Shown here: positions 31,098-42,930 of the stretch, piece by piece | Numbering within the stretch: position 1 is the stretch's first letter | Layout of the letters: each line of letters begins with the position of its first letter | Assembly (NCBI GenBank): GCA_033558025.1 | Contig: JAUCEF010000005.1 | Span: forward strand, 2,232,001-2,296,000 | DNA length: 64,000 bases | From: Phytophthora sp. 'mugwort' | Lineage: Eukaryota; Oomycota; Peronosporomycetes; Peronosporales; Peronosporaceae | Direction: 5' to 3' | Made by a program: the position numbers and the translations under genes | Notes under the pieces: model-generated | Told to the model about the DNA's origin: nothing | Databases searched by the model: none | What the model saw: the letters and a program-made list of their open reading frames with translations, nothing else

Positions 31098-31907
31098 ATG
31101 GACCCTGAGAACAAGAAAAAGTGTACTGACGTCGTGGAGCATTTCTTTAAGCTCGACAGTTGCGGTAAGTGCGGCGATTTTCGCTGATTTGTTTTATGAA
31201 GACATTGCGGGGTTGGTGGCAATAGTCTGACGATGTGCCGTGACTGCAGAGCCCTTCCGCGAGCGTGTCAACTGGGAGGAATGGGGTCTGTACGACTATT
31301 TGCAGGTGGTCAAGGAGCCCATGGACTTAGGCACCATTCGTAGTAAACTGAACAAGAATGATTACAAGAAGCCGGCGGAGTTTGCACGTGACATGCGCCT
31401 GGTATGGAGCAACTGCAAGCTCTACAACCAGGACGGGTCCGACCTGTATCTCCTGGCTGACGAGCTCGCCAAGAAGTTTGAGGACCGCGTCAAGACCATG
31501 AAGCTGGATGTGGGTCCGGTACCCAAGGCGGACAAGAGCATCCCGTATGGCGCGTTTATTTGCCTGAGGTGTTACTTGTGTGAGATTCTAACTTGCTGTG
31601 GCTGCTGGACAGAGCCCCGAGTCTCGAGGAGAAGATCCACTTGAGCCAGAATATCTACAAGGTCAACCCCAAAGATCTGGGCGCTATCGTGCAGTTGCTG
31701 GAGGAGCAATGCCCCAAGTCGCTGGACAAGAGCTCGCCGGACGAGCTGGATATTATCGTTGACCACATTGACAACAAGACGTTCCGTGATCTCGAAAAGT
31801 TCGTGCTGGAGAAGGTACCGGAGGGAAGCCGGGAGCCAATCGCGACGCCCAAGTCTTCCAAGAAATCTCGACGGCCACCCAGCAAGAAAACCAAAACGGA
31901 TGCATGA
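31098..31907 (+). CDS. Bromodomain plus NET (extraterminal) domain protein
   Basis: Three exons, 31098-31164, 31250-31544 and 31613-31907, join in phase (introns GTAAGT...CTGCAG and GTATGG...GGACAG) to give 218 aa. Residues about 8-110 form a bromodomain: F-R-E-R-V-N-W, the V-K-E-P-M-D-L-G-T-I loop, and F-A-R-D-M-R-L-V-W-S-N-C-K-L-Y-N, where the Asn of Y-N binds acetyl-lysine. Residues about 128-192 form a NET domain with E-E-K-I-H-L-S-Q and P-D-E-L-D-I-I-V-D-H-I. The tail is Lys/Ser-rich and could be a nuclear signal. This is the BET combination reduced to one bromodomain. It should read acetylated histones and recruit partners through NET. It has a very short N-terminus and begins 223 bp from the divergent neighbour. 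Confidence 0.92.
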
Positions 31908-32139
31908 TCGATGATGGATGCGTGTTTTGAGCGTACCAGATAAGCCTTGACTTGCGTTTACAGTGCCAGGCCATCGCCATTCTGGATGCGACTGAGAGGG
32001 GATGATGGTGCCGTGTATTTAACCGCATTCAGGCACGCAGTGAACATCGACCCCCTCCTGACGGTTCGTTAGGGTATCTAGCCATCTCGTAATCCCTTAC
32101 GCTTCGTACCATTGTTTCGTTGTTAACTTGCTATGCTAT

Positions 32140-33237
32140 CTACTTCTTCTTTCGGAGCATAGCTGCAAGCCGCGTCTGTCGTTGGAACGTGGCCTCAAAG
32201 CTCTTTCTCTTTTGTTTTTGAGCTGGCACATCGGGTTCATCAATTGGAGAGACCCCAATTGTGGGTTTGCCTACAAGTCTGCTGAAGTCCAGTGGCGGCA
32301 CAACCATCTTCTGCATCGGTTGTGATACATCAGATTCATCTTTCAGCACTTCAAACGGAGCAGAAACTGCCGCTGAAAGCCGTGACCCTGCCTTGGCTCG
32401 TGTGGATTGCCACTGAGATGGTATGAATTTATCGGGTTTCGTCGTTGCGCCAATACCATGCGAGACACTCGGAAGCGGAGCTACTGGTTGCAGCCTTAAC
32501 AGCGGGAGGTTTAACTTTGATGGACGTCGTAGAGGCTTCCGCTCTCGCGAAGTTGACGGCCGACGACTCGATTCTGGTCGGGTTTGAAGCGATCGCTTGT
32601 ACTCGAGCAGCTCGTCCTTGTGAAGCTCCATTAACTCCCTAGCCATCAGTGTTGAGTTAGCTCTTGTATGAGTGTAAAGCTAAGCTGGGCTTGGCTACCT
32701 GAGTGAAGGCTCGTCACCATTGGAGGTATCCCAGATGTCCCCGTGAACCTTATTACCTACTTTCATGAGTCTCGTCCACTCCTGCAACACATTCTAAAGT
32801 TACCAAGCTGCTTGAACGCAAATTCATCAAATGGTACAAAAACCTCATCATCACGTTGACTGGTTTCCACTCGAGAAGTCACAATCTCCTCAAGTTCGTC
32901 ATGGTAACGTAGCTGATCCTCGCGCACTGCAAGTTGTTCCTTAAGCTTGTTGATATATCGTCGCAGATCCTCTTTGCGCTTGCCAAGCTGCTCCAACACA
33001 CCTTGGCTAGACTGTTGAAGTTGAAGTGGAGGATGATATTCTAACAATCCAGCATTACTATTAGTCAAAGAGTTAAAATACAAAATTTCACTGCTAATAA
33101 GGTGTACGAGTTCGCCGATTGCGCTTGTTCACGTGCTGCTGGAGGAAGCCCAGGACGAGCAGCGCCACCAACACGCAGCCGATGATCAAAGCGGGCATAT
33201 TGACCGCAGTGCCCGCTCCTCCTCGAATATGTGGCAT
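32140..33237 (-). CDS. Small membrane-anchored coiled-coil protein
   Basis: Four exons join in phase: 33237-33108, 33040-32844, 32781-32699 and 32638-32140, giving 302 aa. Exon 1 encodes a short N-terminus and one membrane segment (residues about 15-32, PALIIGCVLVALLVLGFL) followed by basic residues, a signal-anchor layout placing the rest in the cytosol. Exon 2 encodes a coiled coil (about 55-105) with E-D-L-R-R-Y-I-N-K-L-K-E-Q-L. The C-terminal half is basic, Ser/Pro/Arg-rich and ends in a Lys run. No family is recognised. A tether or trafficking role is possible but unproven. The weakest junction is the GTTTTT donor at 32843. Without splicing, exon 1 alone would be a 47-aa membrane peptide ending at 33094. 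Confidence 0.6.
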
Positions 33238-33587
33238 CGTGTTGGTTCAGCAGCCCAAGCCTAGCGCTAATGTATGCACTAGTAATAAAGGGCGGAACGT
33301 CATTACAGTTTTACCCAGTCGCTGGATAGTTACTGTATTTTTAGCCAAGTTTTTTTATTCTTATCGCGCATCGGCGGATAGTTGGTGCAGTCTGTTAAAT
33401 GGTACGGCACGCATGTCAGTCCATTCATTCCCTGATCCCAGGACGATCGATACAGCCATAAGTACACTTACGTCCCTTGGGGCGATTGGATGGGCCTTGC
33501 TCGGAAAGCATGAGCATTTATTTGACTGGATTGCAGGACTTCCTAATTTGTACAGCAAAATAAATAGGAGAACGACCACGCGTCGAC
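33238..33587. other. Spacer between two co-oriented genes
   Basis: These 350 bp lie between the stop of the C-x6-C motif gene and the start of the coiled-coil gene, both on the - strand. No coding sequence or clear element is visible. Confidence 0.5.
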
Positions 33588-34448
33588 TCACACGTCCGCG
33601 ACGAGCACGTCTTCATCCACGACGAACGCCGACGCGTCAAAGCTGACAGCCGGCGGTTGATCCGCTGGTGTGGGTGTGAGCCAGTAGTCACTGAAGTCCA
33701 GGTTGTCCCAGCTCTCGCCGACGTCCACGGGGGATGTTTTGCCGTCGGGCAACGATCCCAACGCCTCGAGTCCAGTGGTCGTGTCCAAGCTCTTACAAAG
33801 CGCGGCGGCGTCGGCCTGTCCGTCGTCTAAGATGCGGTCTAGCACCTCCTCGTCCATCGTGTCAGATAAACGCTGCAGCTCGACGGGGGGAGTCGTCAAT
33901 TCGGGCGCAGGGGCCAAAGGCTGCTCCTCCTTGACGTGATCGTAGACTCCGTCCAATAGCACCAGATCTTGAAGGAACCAGCCGGTGAGGCCCGACGAAG
34001 TAGCGGGGGTAGTTGCGGCCGTGTTAGCTCTGCTGATCTGCTCGGCCTGTTGCCTGGCGCGCAGCTCCTCCTTCATAGCCAAATGGGCACTGAGAGGGGC
34101 ACGGCGTGTGCGCTGGCGCGGCTTCTTGTGTGCATGCAAACGCTTACCAACAGGCTCCGAGTCAGCGGACGCCTGTGCGCGAGCCTTGCGCTTGAGCTCG
34201 AGGCGGCGCTGGTTCTTGTTGGCCTTCTGGCGGTGGAAGTCGCACAGATTGTGGCGCTCGCCGTTGCGCTTGAGCGCGCGCGGGTTCCAGCACTTCTTGC
34301 TCGGGTAGCGGCACATGGTCTCGGGGTTGTGCTCAGCGGTGGTTACAGTAGCAAGCTGCGGCTTCTTAAGACCAGGCGAAACATGTGGGGAAGCCGAGGG
34401 GTAGATATCCATCATGTCGGGCACGAGAGGCAAATGCGCGAATGGCAC
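33588..34448 (-). CDS. Putative nuclear regulator with C-x6-C-x15-C-x2-H motif, copy 1
   Basis: Single-exon gene of 286 aa. Residues about 46-88 contain Cys-x6-Cys-x15-Cys-x2-His embedded in a very basic block (core R-A-L-K-R-N-G-E-R-H-N-L-C and ending in K-R-K-A-R), which could bind zinc and nucleic acid and carry a nuclear signal. The rest is Ala/Gln/Pro-rich, then acidic (about 190-286, with many Asp and Glu and scattered Leu, Phe and Trp), resembling an activation domain. I recognise no named family. Together this suggests a transcription factor, as inference. A shared ancestor with 35171-35932 is clear from the motif. The start may be either of the first Met codons (34448 or about 34412). 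Confidence 0.75.
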   Translation of the reverse strand: MPFAHLPLVPDMMDIYPSASPHVSPGLKKPQLATVTTAEHNPETMCRYPSKKCWNPRALKRNGERHNLCDFHRQKANKNQRRLELKRKARAQASADSEPVGKRLHAHKKPRQRTRRAPLSAHLAMKEELRARQQAEQISRANTAATTPATSSGLTGWFLQDLVLLDGVYDHVKEEQPLAPAPELTTPPVELQRLSDTMDEEVLDRILDDGQADAAALCKSLDTTTGLEALGSLPDGKTSPVDVGESWDNLDFSDYWLTPTPADQPPAVSFDASAFVVDEDVLVADV

Positions 34449-35170
34449 GGGAGACTGTTGCTGGAAGATACCAACTGCGTGGCAAATCGGATCCGATGGC
34501 TACATGGGTGAATTGGATGAGCAGATGGAATGTGCATAAATGGGATCTCTTTGCTTCAATAGAGAGACCAAGTGAGCTCCAGTCGAGATGGATTTTGGCT
34601 TGAATTTTGTAGGTCAACTCTGGATGGCTCAGAAATATCCGAGGGGGAAATTCAAGTGAAGTGACTTTGATGCTGGGGCCTCCTCTCTTCGCACCCCCGG
34701 AGCCGCATGGCATTGATCGGCCGGTGCCACATTCACCGGTCTCTCTTTCGTATTACTGGCAGTCAATGACTGGATTTGCACGGGCAAAACGCACTTCGAT
34801 TTGTGTGGTGACGTGCGTGGTTACCAGGTTTTTGCTGTTGCTGCCAACTTGAGACAATGCAGTTGACTGGCAGTGATCAACGGAGGGCGTCGTCAGCCAT
34901 GCCTCACATGGCTATGGCTGCACGCGTGCGTGTTGACGCTCGCCACAGACAGGCAACGGCATCTGTCCTCGGGACTTCTGCACGAATTTAACCTTGTTGG
35001 GCTTAAGGTACGTTATTTCTTTAAGACGGCGGGGTGTTTTGTTGGTTTTTAGGGTAGGTCGGGTGGATTTTTGGGTCGTTAGTTAAAAATTAATACGGAG
35101 AAATTATTATTTAACGGTTAGGCACTTTAGGTACTTTTAGGAAGTCTAGTGTTTATTCGATGGTGTCGGC
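34449..35170. other. Spacer between the paralogue pair
   Basis: These 722 bp lie between the tandem C-x6-C genes. They are AT-rich near 35030-35160, fitting the 3' end of the second gene, and show no coding signal. They presumably include the promoter of copy 1. Confidence 0.5.
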
Positions 35171-35932
35171 TTAGATGTTTGCGCGGGTGACGAGAGAGGG
35201 CACTCGTTGGATATCCGGCTGCCAGGAGCTCTGCAACGTTGCGGAGCTCATGAGTCCTTCTCCCGATCGCGCCACTGCGGTGGCAATTGGTGGCAACAGC
35301 ATCGACGGCGCCGTCGGAGCTGCAGAGACGGCAACAGGCTCTACCTTCGGCGGAGTCAATGGATTGCGATGTATCCACGCGCGGTGTTCCAAGTTCGTCT
35401 CCATCTTGGCCATTGCCGCCACACGGAGCATTGCACGAGGGCTCCTCGGATACGACGCGTTCATCCACGCTGCGGCCGGTAGTCTGTTCGACTCGCTCCA
35501 TGAATCCAGCTCGTTGCTGTAGGTCGACAGATCGTTATGTGTGTTGCCCATGGCCACGATCCCCGCCGCTCGATGCAGCTCCAAGAGGGAAGCAGTGGTT
35601 CGCGGTGGGCGGATATACTGTGTGGTCAGTGGGATGGCGCCCAGCTCCTGCTCCAGCTTTAGCATGATGGAGGCGCGCATGCGCAAACGGCGCTCCAGGT
35701 CTGAGAACCCACTGACACCTGCATGCAGCGGCAGGTGATTGGACAGACCGAGCGCGGCCTGACCGGCCTTGCGCTTCTTGTCCAGGCGGCGCTGGTTGCT
35801 GTTTGCCTTCTGGCGGTGCATCTCGCACAGGTTGTGGCGCTCGCCGTTGCGCTTGATGGCGCGCAGGTTCCAGCAGCGTTTGCTGGCGTATCGGCACTTG
35901 AGGGAGCTGAATTCATCGTCCGTGGTCTGCAT
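35171..35932 (-). CDS. Putative nuclear regulator with C-x6-C-x15-C-x2-H motif, copy 2
   Basis: Single-exon gene of 253 aa. The motif lies at residues about 13-39 with the same spacing as copy 1 and nearly the same sequence: R-N-G-E-R-H-N-L-C-E-M-H-R-Q-K-A-N followed by NQRRL and a Lys/Arg cluster. Outside this block the two proteins do not align by eye. Copy 2 has a helix-forming region (about 65-125), then Ala/Pro/Ser-rich sequence with no acidic tail. So a conserved basic, putatively zinc-binding module is joined to different C-termini. Same strand and 722 bp spacing indicate tandem duplication. Function as a DNA-binding protein is inferred only. Confidence 0.75.
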   Translation of the reverse strand: MQTTDDEFSSLKCRYASKRCWNLRAIKRNGERHNLCEMHRQKANSNQRRLDKKRKAGQAALGLSNHLPLHAGVSGFSDLERRLRMRASIMLKLEQELGAIPLTTQYIRPPRTTASLLELHRAAGIVAMGNTHNDLSTYSNELDSWSESNRLPAAAWMNASYPRSPRAMLRVAAMAKMETNLEHRAWIHRNPLTPPKVEPVAVSAAPTAPSMLLPPIATAVARSGEGLMSSATLQSSWQPDIQRVPSLVTRANI

Positions 35933-38468
35933 CTTGGCTGGGACGGACGGTGGACGGTAGGGGGGGTGAGCTCCGTCTGGAAGGTGACAAATTGAAGAAT
36001 GAGTGAAGCTATTGGTGCCGCGGCTCTCGGGCTGGCGTCTTCAAGGTTGCAGAATCTTAGCCGGACTGAGACGTCGACTTAAGGGTGCAACGGTGACTTT
36101 GCAGACCGGCACTTTTTTTCAACTCATACAAAATTCAAGATAACCGTCGACTTTCGCTGCTGCACATGACGACATAGCCGAGGAATGTCACGTTTTGGTG
36201 AGGGCCGTTTGGAGAGGAGACGTTGGCGCTGATTTATGGTCGGAGGATGCAGCCCATGCTCGCGAGCAGCTCCGGACGGATGCGAAGACGTCGAAGAAGG
36301 CTTACCATGCTGCCAGATTGTCATGAGCCTGGGATCTAGGCGGTACTGATTTCAATCTCCTTATTGGAACGAAACCCATGTTTTTGTTTTGCTTTGCCAA
36401 CCCAGCGACCGTTTGGCGATCCTGATTTCTGTAGTGCGAATCAGTTACGGCGTTAAATTATCCCACTCCACGACTGAAGCAAGTCGGTGCCTGCGGGATT
36501 GCGTAGCGAACGTTTGACCGCCGTGAAGGCAACACCGTGTCTTGTCCTTGTTGAAGGGGGGGACTTTTCTGCAGAAGCTGCGGCGAGAGAGCGTTGAAGC
36601 TGCTGAACTCAGCGACGGTATACGATCTCGGTGCCCCCCTGGAGAATAAGCCCGGAGCTGGAAGAGATCTTTGACAAGAATCAATCGATTGCTACAAGTG
36701 TGACGCGCTTGGGTACTGGATGAGCAACGGCGTGCCTATACTGGCGCCAGCGAGATGCCATGGGCGAGACTTTCCTCTCGCTTGATTGATACAGTGCTGT
36801 CGATTGTCTGTTGCTTGTGGTAATAACGAAAAATCGCTGATTTGAAACACGTAAAAAGGAAATTACTGATTCATGGGTTGGTTGTGAATGAGGTAAGTAC
36901 ACGTAGTAGAACGTAGAGGTGTCACGGTGATGGTATTGAGCCGTAGTGAGAGCTCAAGTCGCCCTGGACACAAACAGACCACACAGCTGCTGGTAAGAAT
37001 GTACGACGTTGACGTTGCACTCGCAATAAGAAGCCGGCGCGAAGCATTGGCTATGGTTGTCATTGTGATGCTGGTGTACACTATCTTCGCGGTGCGTCAG
37101 GTAACGGTGTCTCCTGCAGAGCTAGAGTATTGTAGAACTAGGTGATCGAGTCGAGTCAGGTTCCCGTGCGACGAAGGCAGTTATTTGGCGATAATTGTTT
37201 GAGTGATTGCTGCATCGACAATAGACGGAAACCACAGAGGAGCACTGGCCTGATACCCATTACCCACTCGCAAACGCTGAGCATATGTGTGGCAAAATAT
37301 ATGACTTCATCGAATGTGTCGGGGTCTTGTGAATCCGCTTCATCAACTCGCGGACAATCCTCGCTAGTCGCGTCGAAAATGCTGAAGTTCCAGCGCTAAG
37401 ATCGTCAGAAACATGAATCAGCAAGTAAGATCCGCCTTTAGAAATCAATCTATGAGCGGAATGTGCCTCGACTTATTTCGAGTCAATATGGTCACGAATC
37501 TTCCTCGTCTGTGTCTAAATAACAGGCGGAGATCAAGAGCGGAGTGATACAAAATAACTGGACCTGAAATAGTGAGTTTTGCTGCGGGTCACAATTGATT
37601 CCAAAATTGACAGATTATGTGCTCAAACGAGTGTGGAGATCCACGAGTTCAAGATGGGAAATGAGAAGTCCAGCTGGACGCCCTCGATACAGTATCACCG
37701 TGGATGCAGTAATAAATTCAACTTCAGCTTCTGGCATACAAAATCTAAATATATATACTTCAATTAAAAAACAACTGATACTTGTCATGAAACATGGCGT
37801 GACGCAGCCTTCTCATGCTCTATCATATAGTATCTATGCGGCCTCCGCAGCAGCATTGGCGCGCCTATAATGACGTCAGGTGCCGCCTTTCCAGTGCTGA
37901 AGTCATCAGAGAAATCTTGGGGCGGTGGCAGGAAGGCGAGTTGAGGCCGACTGGTTGGCTGGCTTAATTTCGGCCACACCATGAGCTCAGCTTACTCACC
38001 GATCCGTCCTGCGCAACAGAATGTTGACTTAGTATACGATCTGGCAAGCGAGCGTCATGTTGCATTTGCAAGAATATTAAAGTGCACGGAAAACTCAAGT
38101 CGGAGTTGCAAGCGGGAGCCAGCTTGAAGCTCCGGCTGTGATCTCCTTTTGTGGCGCCAATGCAGATTGGCTCATCTCTCTTCTGCTCTACACTAAGTCG
38201 ATTGTATGCGAACAATGGAAACCTTAGCCTTCCCAATTTCAGAACGAAATAGATAAACTTAAGTAACTTGGAGCCGGTGTGGCCACTATATGTATACCAA
38301 AAGGTGAAAATCGTCACGTCGGTGTCTTCGCGATTTTGCTGGGTATGATTTGCTTATCACTAATCAAAGAACTTCAAACTTTTTTTCTTTTCTTTTTGAT
38401 ATCTAACAATGATCCCGAAGTAACGTGAAAACTCGATCTTTAGTATTATAATAATAAGTCGACAAAAG
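35933..38468. other. 2.5 kb spacer without recognisable gene
   Basis: Many short frames occur on both strands, none above 117 codons and none with a motif, plausible intron chain or good start. Sequence near 36100-36330 and 37900-38300 is more complex and could be old gene or repeat fragments, but I cannot name them. The final 200 to 300 bp should contain the promoter of the channel gene. Confidence 0.5.
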
Positions 38469-41400
38469 ATGTATCCATGTACATTTTCGTATCCGTGTCT
38501 AACGGCCAGTCCGTTTTTACTGCCATTCTTATTGTGGTCAACGTACGCTGCACTTGCAACCGACGAAACTTCCCCAATCGCCTCCACACAACAACAAACA
38601 AATTTCTCTACGCTGCTCCCGACACCCGATGAGATGGTGAGCAAACGTGCCAAGAACAGGCGGCGAGCTTCCCTAATGGCTCGCAACCAGCAACATGTCG
38701 TCTACCCTCCTCAGCACGAGCGACGATACAGTGAAGCTGCAACTTCAACTAAAACCAGCGAGGTGAGCTCAGCCGAGCCAGTCATCGAGACCTCGCAGCT
38801 TTCTCAAAAGTTATCAACCGATGAAAATCTTTCAGCAATGGAAGAAGGTCAACTCAAGCATAACAAGAAAGTTCATATCATGTCACCTCGACTCGATGCG
38901 CAGCTAGGAGGATACCCACCGGATTGTGGCACCAAGGAGTTTAAGTATCTCTCTTATGCCAAAGTCCTGCGAGATCGAGGAATGACACACCCGATGCGGT
39001 ACTCTACCACCAAAATGGATGCGCTGGGGTTTGCCATGCCAGAACGATACCCTTTTTTCTCCACAGACTTTGGTGCCCATTCGTTCCATCATCTACCTAC
39101 TGACTCGGTAGTTTTGAGTCAATATGGTCTTGGAATCGCCCTCTACTTCAAGTATCTTAAAGTCATGACATGGCTCTTCCTCTTGCTCGTCGTGATTAGT
39201 GCCCCAGCTCTCGCAGTTTACGTCGTTGGTGGCGGTACTTCGATCGTAGAACTGACGGCTCTGGCACGTCAGGACCTGCCGTCTGTCCTGGGAGTCACGA
39301 GTATTGGCCATCTCAGTGAAGCCAGCAGCGTGTGTGACCAGGCTTTTGAGACCACAGAGCTGTCGCTCACATGCTCAGCAGGTGAGATCGGCTTTGTCAA
39401 AGCCGTCTACTCGACGTATGACACTCAAGGAAGTTGCTCATGCCCAGAGCGTAACAAGGTCGCGGAAGATTCAGGTCAATGCCGTGGAAATGTCCTCGAC
39501 TTCGTCTGTCCTGTGGATGGCGCTGGGTGTTTTCTAGGCGTTCACCCGGTCTCGCTTCGGCCTTGTTGTTCATTTACACGGGACGAAGTTACCAAGACGC
39601 CACTTTTTGACGAGATGCGGATCCGAGAGCATAAAACTTGTGGATCGAATGTGGCTCAAAATATTGTTCAAGGACTGTGTTTGGGGAAAAAGAGCTGCAC
39701 ATTCAACGTCAGTGAGACCATGATATATGTATGGGAACCTGACGCGGTTTACGGCACAAACTGCACTGGATCTCCGACTATTGTCACGATCGACAGCGTT
39801 GCAAAGGAGGTTTGTGAGGCTCGGCTGACAGATGCGAGTGATTTTTCCACGTGTGACCCAGCGAAACCCCGCGCGTTGATTGTGTATGGACGCTGCTTCA
39901 CCACACGCGTCGACTTGTCAAGTGCGTGGAGCTTGAAAATTATCGGCTGGGATTCCATGAGCGTAAGAACTAAAAATCAGGGATAATATTTTTCTCTAAA
40001 ATCTGGATACTAAATCGTGTGTGTTATTCAGCGACGAGAGTTTTTAGGACTTGCAGTCGGATGTGATATTGCATGTAGTCTGGCGTTCTTCGGGGTCGTC
40101 CTTTGGCTACGTCGTAAGGAGAAAGAAACTGTGGACCGTATCACTCAAAACCAGGTCAAGGCGCTCGACTACACTGTACAACTCGTCAATTTGCCGCATC
40201 TTGACGATCTCAATTTACTCCGTCAAGAGGTAAATCGACAATATCCACTGAAAACTTTAGATTTTTTTGTTCTAAACTCGAAATCTTGTGTAGATTCGCC
40301 TGCATCTTGAAGCTGTTTTGACCAAAGCGCCGCCATTCGCAGTGGAACTCGATCGGATTCGTGTCGCGGACGTCCAATTCGGGAAAAGTGCCTCGCGTCA
40401 CTTACGTTTACTCAGCCGTCGCGGTGTCATCGTGCGTCGCCTTGAGATTGCCCAGCAACGTTATGACAAGCTTAAACTCTTGAACGGACGACTACAGGAG
40501 GAGGTGTACACGAGACGGGAGCGACGGCACGTGCGTGCTATCGAGAAACTCGAGACGCAACTGCATCGTTTCAACAAGAAGCTCGAGCAGTGGCACATCC
40601 ATCAAAAACGGCACAATATCTCCCAGGCCGTGAGTGCGTTCGTGACATTTGAGGAAGAGGAAGGCGTCCATCGCTGTCTGCAAGAATATCCCGATCTCGG
40701 CTGGTTCCACCGCCTTTTCCAGCCGTACGACAAGCGGTTGCACGGCAAACGTCTTCGATTCTGTCCAGCACCAGACCCGACGGATATTATCTGGGAAAAT
40801 CTGCATCATCCATTCTTTGAGCGGATTTTCCGACAACTGGTGCGTTGATTCTGCTTGTTTTTGTGGTGAAATTAACGAACTCACACGTGGTGAATGAGTA
40901 GGTCGTGGCTGTCATCACGCTTGCTGTCTTGTTCTTGAGCTTCGTACTCATTTTCGTAGCCAAAGAGCAAAAAAACAAGCTGGAAAGACACTTTGAACGG
41001 CCAACTGCTTGTCCGTCTCAAGTATTCAAGTCAGATGTCGCTCAAGACGAGCTCAACAAAGTGTCGGGACTCGTTCCATACAAAGCTCTCGTCGAATGTT
41101 ACTGTAAAAGCTTCCTCGTCGATCAGTACGTTCATCGTAGCTTGAATTTCTCCAAATTTGGTTACATCTAACCCAGATTTTTGGATTATTTTTTTCCAGC
41201 TCTTTCCGTAGCATGATGTATGAAAGTTTCAAGAACGTGGCAACAGGAGAGAACGAGCTGCTGTGTCGGTCATGGGCGACCATATTTGTGACGACCCAGC
41301 TCCTGTCAATAGCTTCGGTGCTTCTCGTTGTAGTAGTAAACTTGATCCTGGCACGAATTCTCAATGGACTCGTCGCTTTGGAGAAACACCACACCGAATC

Positions 41401-42930
41401 CAGCCTCGTGGTGTCACGTGTGACGAAAGTTTTCCTTGCGCAATTCTGCAACACGGCACTGTTGATGCTTGTTATCAATGCAAATGCCAATTATTTCTCG
41501 TCGTCAACGATATCACCCACAGACACGAACATCGGCGGGTTTTCTCTGGGTGCGTTGCAAGTTTTTAACGGCGAATACTCGGACTTTTCAGCAGCTTGGT
41601 ACAACGACGTGGGGGTGGCACTCATGCTCACGATGATTCTCAACTCGTTTAGTACACACGCCTATCTCTTGGCAAACTTCCTGCTGCTCAAAGCTCGTCG
41701 CTTTATTGATCGAAGCTATTCGTTCGATCATTCACTCACAAGACAAGACACGCAGCGAGATCTCGAAGCGCTCTATCGTGGTCCAAAGTTTGATCTCGCT
41801 GCACGGTACGCGCAGTCACTCACTTCGATCTTCATCACGTACATGGTAAACAGTTGCGTTACTGGTAGAAACCTCAGTACTTTATTCACACTGACAAAAA
41901 TGATGTGTTTTCCATGAAGTTTTCAGCAGGAATGCCACTTCTCCACTTTATCGGTTTTGGCGCAATGATGACGACGTATTGGGCCGACAAATTCAGTCAG
42001 TATAGCATCCAACCGTCCTTCTTTTGCCGTCTCTAAGTGACTGACAACAGTTTTCTGCCATATATTGACAGCATTTCTTCGGATTGCTCGCTCTCCACCT
42101 CTGTACGACAGCAAGTTAGCAACAGCAGCAGGATCGTTGCTCCCGTATGCAGTGCTCATCCATTGTCTTCTTGCCTTGTGGATGTTCTCTAATGACCGCA
42201 TCTTCGAGTCGGAAAGTGACCACGTTGTACCAGTCGTGAACGAGATGACAACCAACAGTCCAGGTGTCGGTATCCCTCTGTTCGACGCCGCACGCCGTGG
42301 CCAATTGATTGCTCGCGTCACGCGTCCTCAAGTCGTGGTCCTTTTCGCCTTCTTCGTCGCTGGTTGCGTCCTCGTGGTCATGCGCACTGTGCTCTTCGAG
42401 TACCTGCCAGCATTGATCCGCAGTATCTTCCCAGCTTTAGCTCGTTTACTGGAGAAACCTCGTGTTTCCAAAGGAAATCCCAACTATTTCGACGGTAAGT
42501 GAACGTTCCAGCGTGAATCATGCCATGTTTTTTTGCTAATCTTCACTGTGTGTTTGTCCAATAATATCCATAGCCATCCCCACCTCTTGTCTACAGGAAA
42601 AACTAGCTGCAACAGGCAGCCAACAACTCTTACGACCGGATTTACGCGTCAAATATGAACGTGCTCTACAAAGCCGCATCGATCAGGACGAAATTGCGCT
42701 GAAACTTCGTTCAAAGCGCTCTTTATCCGCGACGGAACGAGTCAATCAGACAAACTGGATCGTCGGCTGTCATTCATATGGTACGTTTTAGGTTAGTCTT
42801 TATATAGTTTAGAAAATCACAAGTACTAACCTTTAATTCTGCAGCCATCAGTGACAACAAAGAATACGTCGCCAAACTTGCCATTGACTCGCATCTGTCG
42901 GAAGAACTGCCGCTCGATCACATCTTCTAA
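38469..42930 (+). CDS. OSCA/CSC1/TMEM63-type channel with SUEL lectin-like extracellular insert
   Basis: Nine exons join in phase: 38469-39962, 40032-40229, 40294-40839, 40902-41125, 41200-41845, 41920-41995, 42072-42494, 42574-42780 and 42845-42930, giving about 1299 aa. After an N-terminal region comes a membrane segment (about 232-255), then a Cys-rich stretch (about 280-480) with the spacing of a SUEL/rhamnose-binding lectin (S-L-T-C-S-A-G-E-I-G-F-V-K-A-V-Y, later G-K-K-S-C-T-F-N-V, and V-Y-G-R-C). A second membrane segment (about 505-525) is followed by the Phm7-type cytosolic domain containing D-I-I-W-E-N-L (about 727). The seven-helix RSN1_7TM region follows, with F-S-A-G-M-P-L-L. The family forms mechanically or osmotically gated cation channels. 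The first Met (38469) adds a hydrophobic segment; Met at 38634 is an alternative start. Confidence 0.85.

Noticed and set aside
31165..31249. Read-through of the first intron of the bromodomain gene
   Set aside because: GTAAGT and CTGCAG borders are strong and joining them restores the bromodomain start.
33094..33237. Stand-alone 47-aa membrane microprotein
   Set aside because: A donor and acceptor in matching phase link it to downstream coiled-coil exons, which is the more economical model, although not proven.
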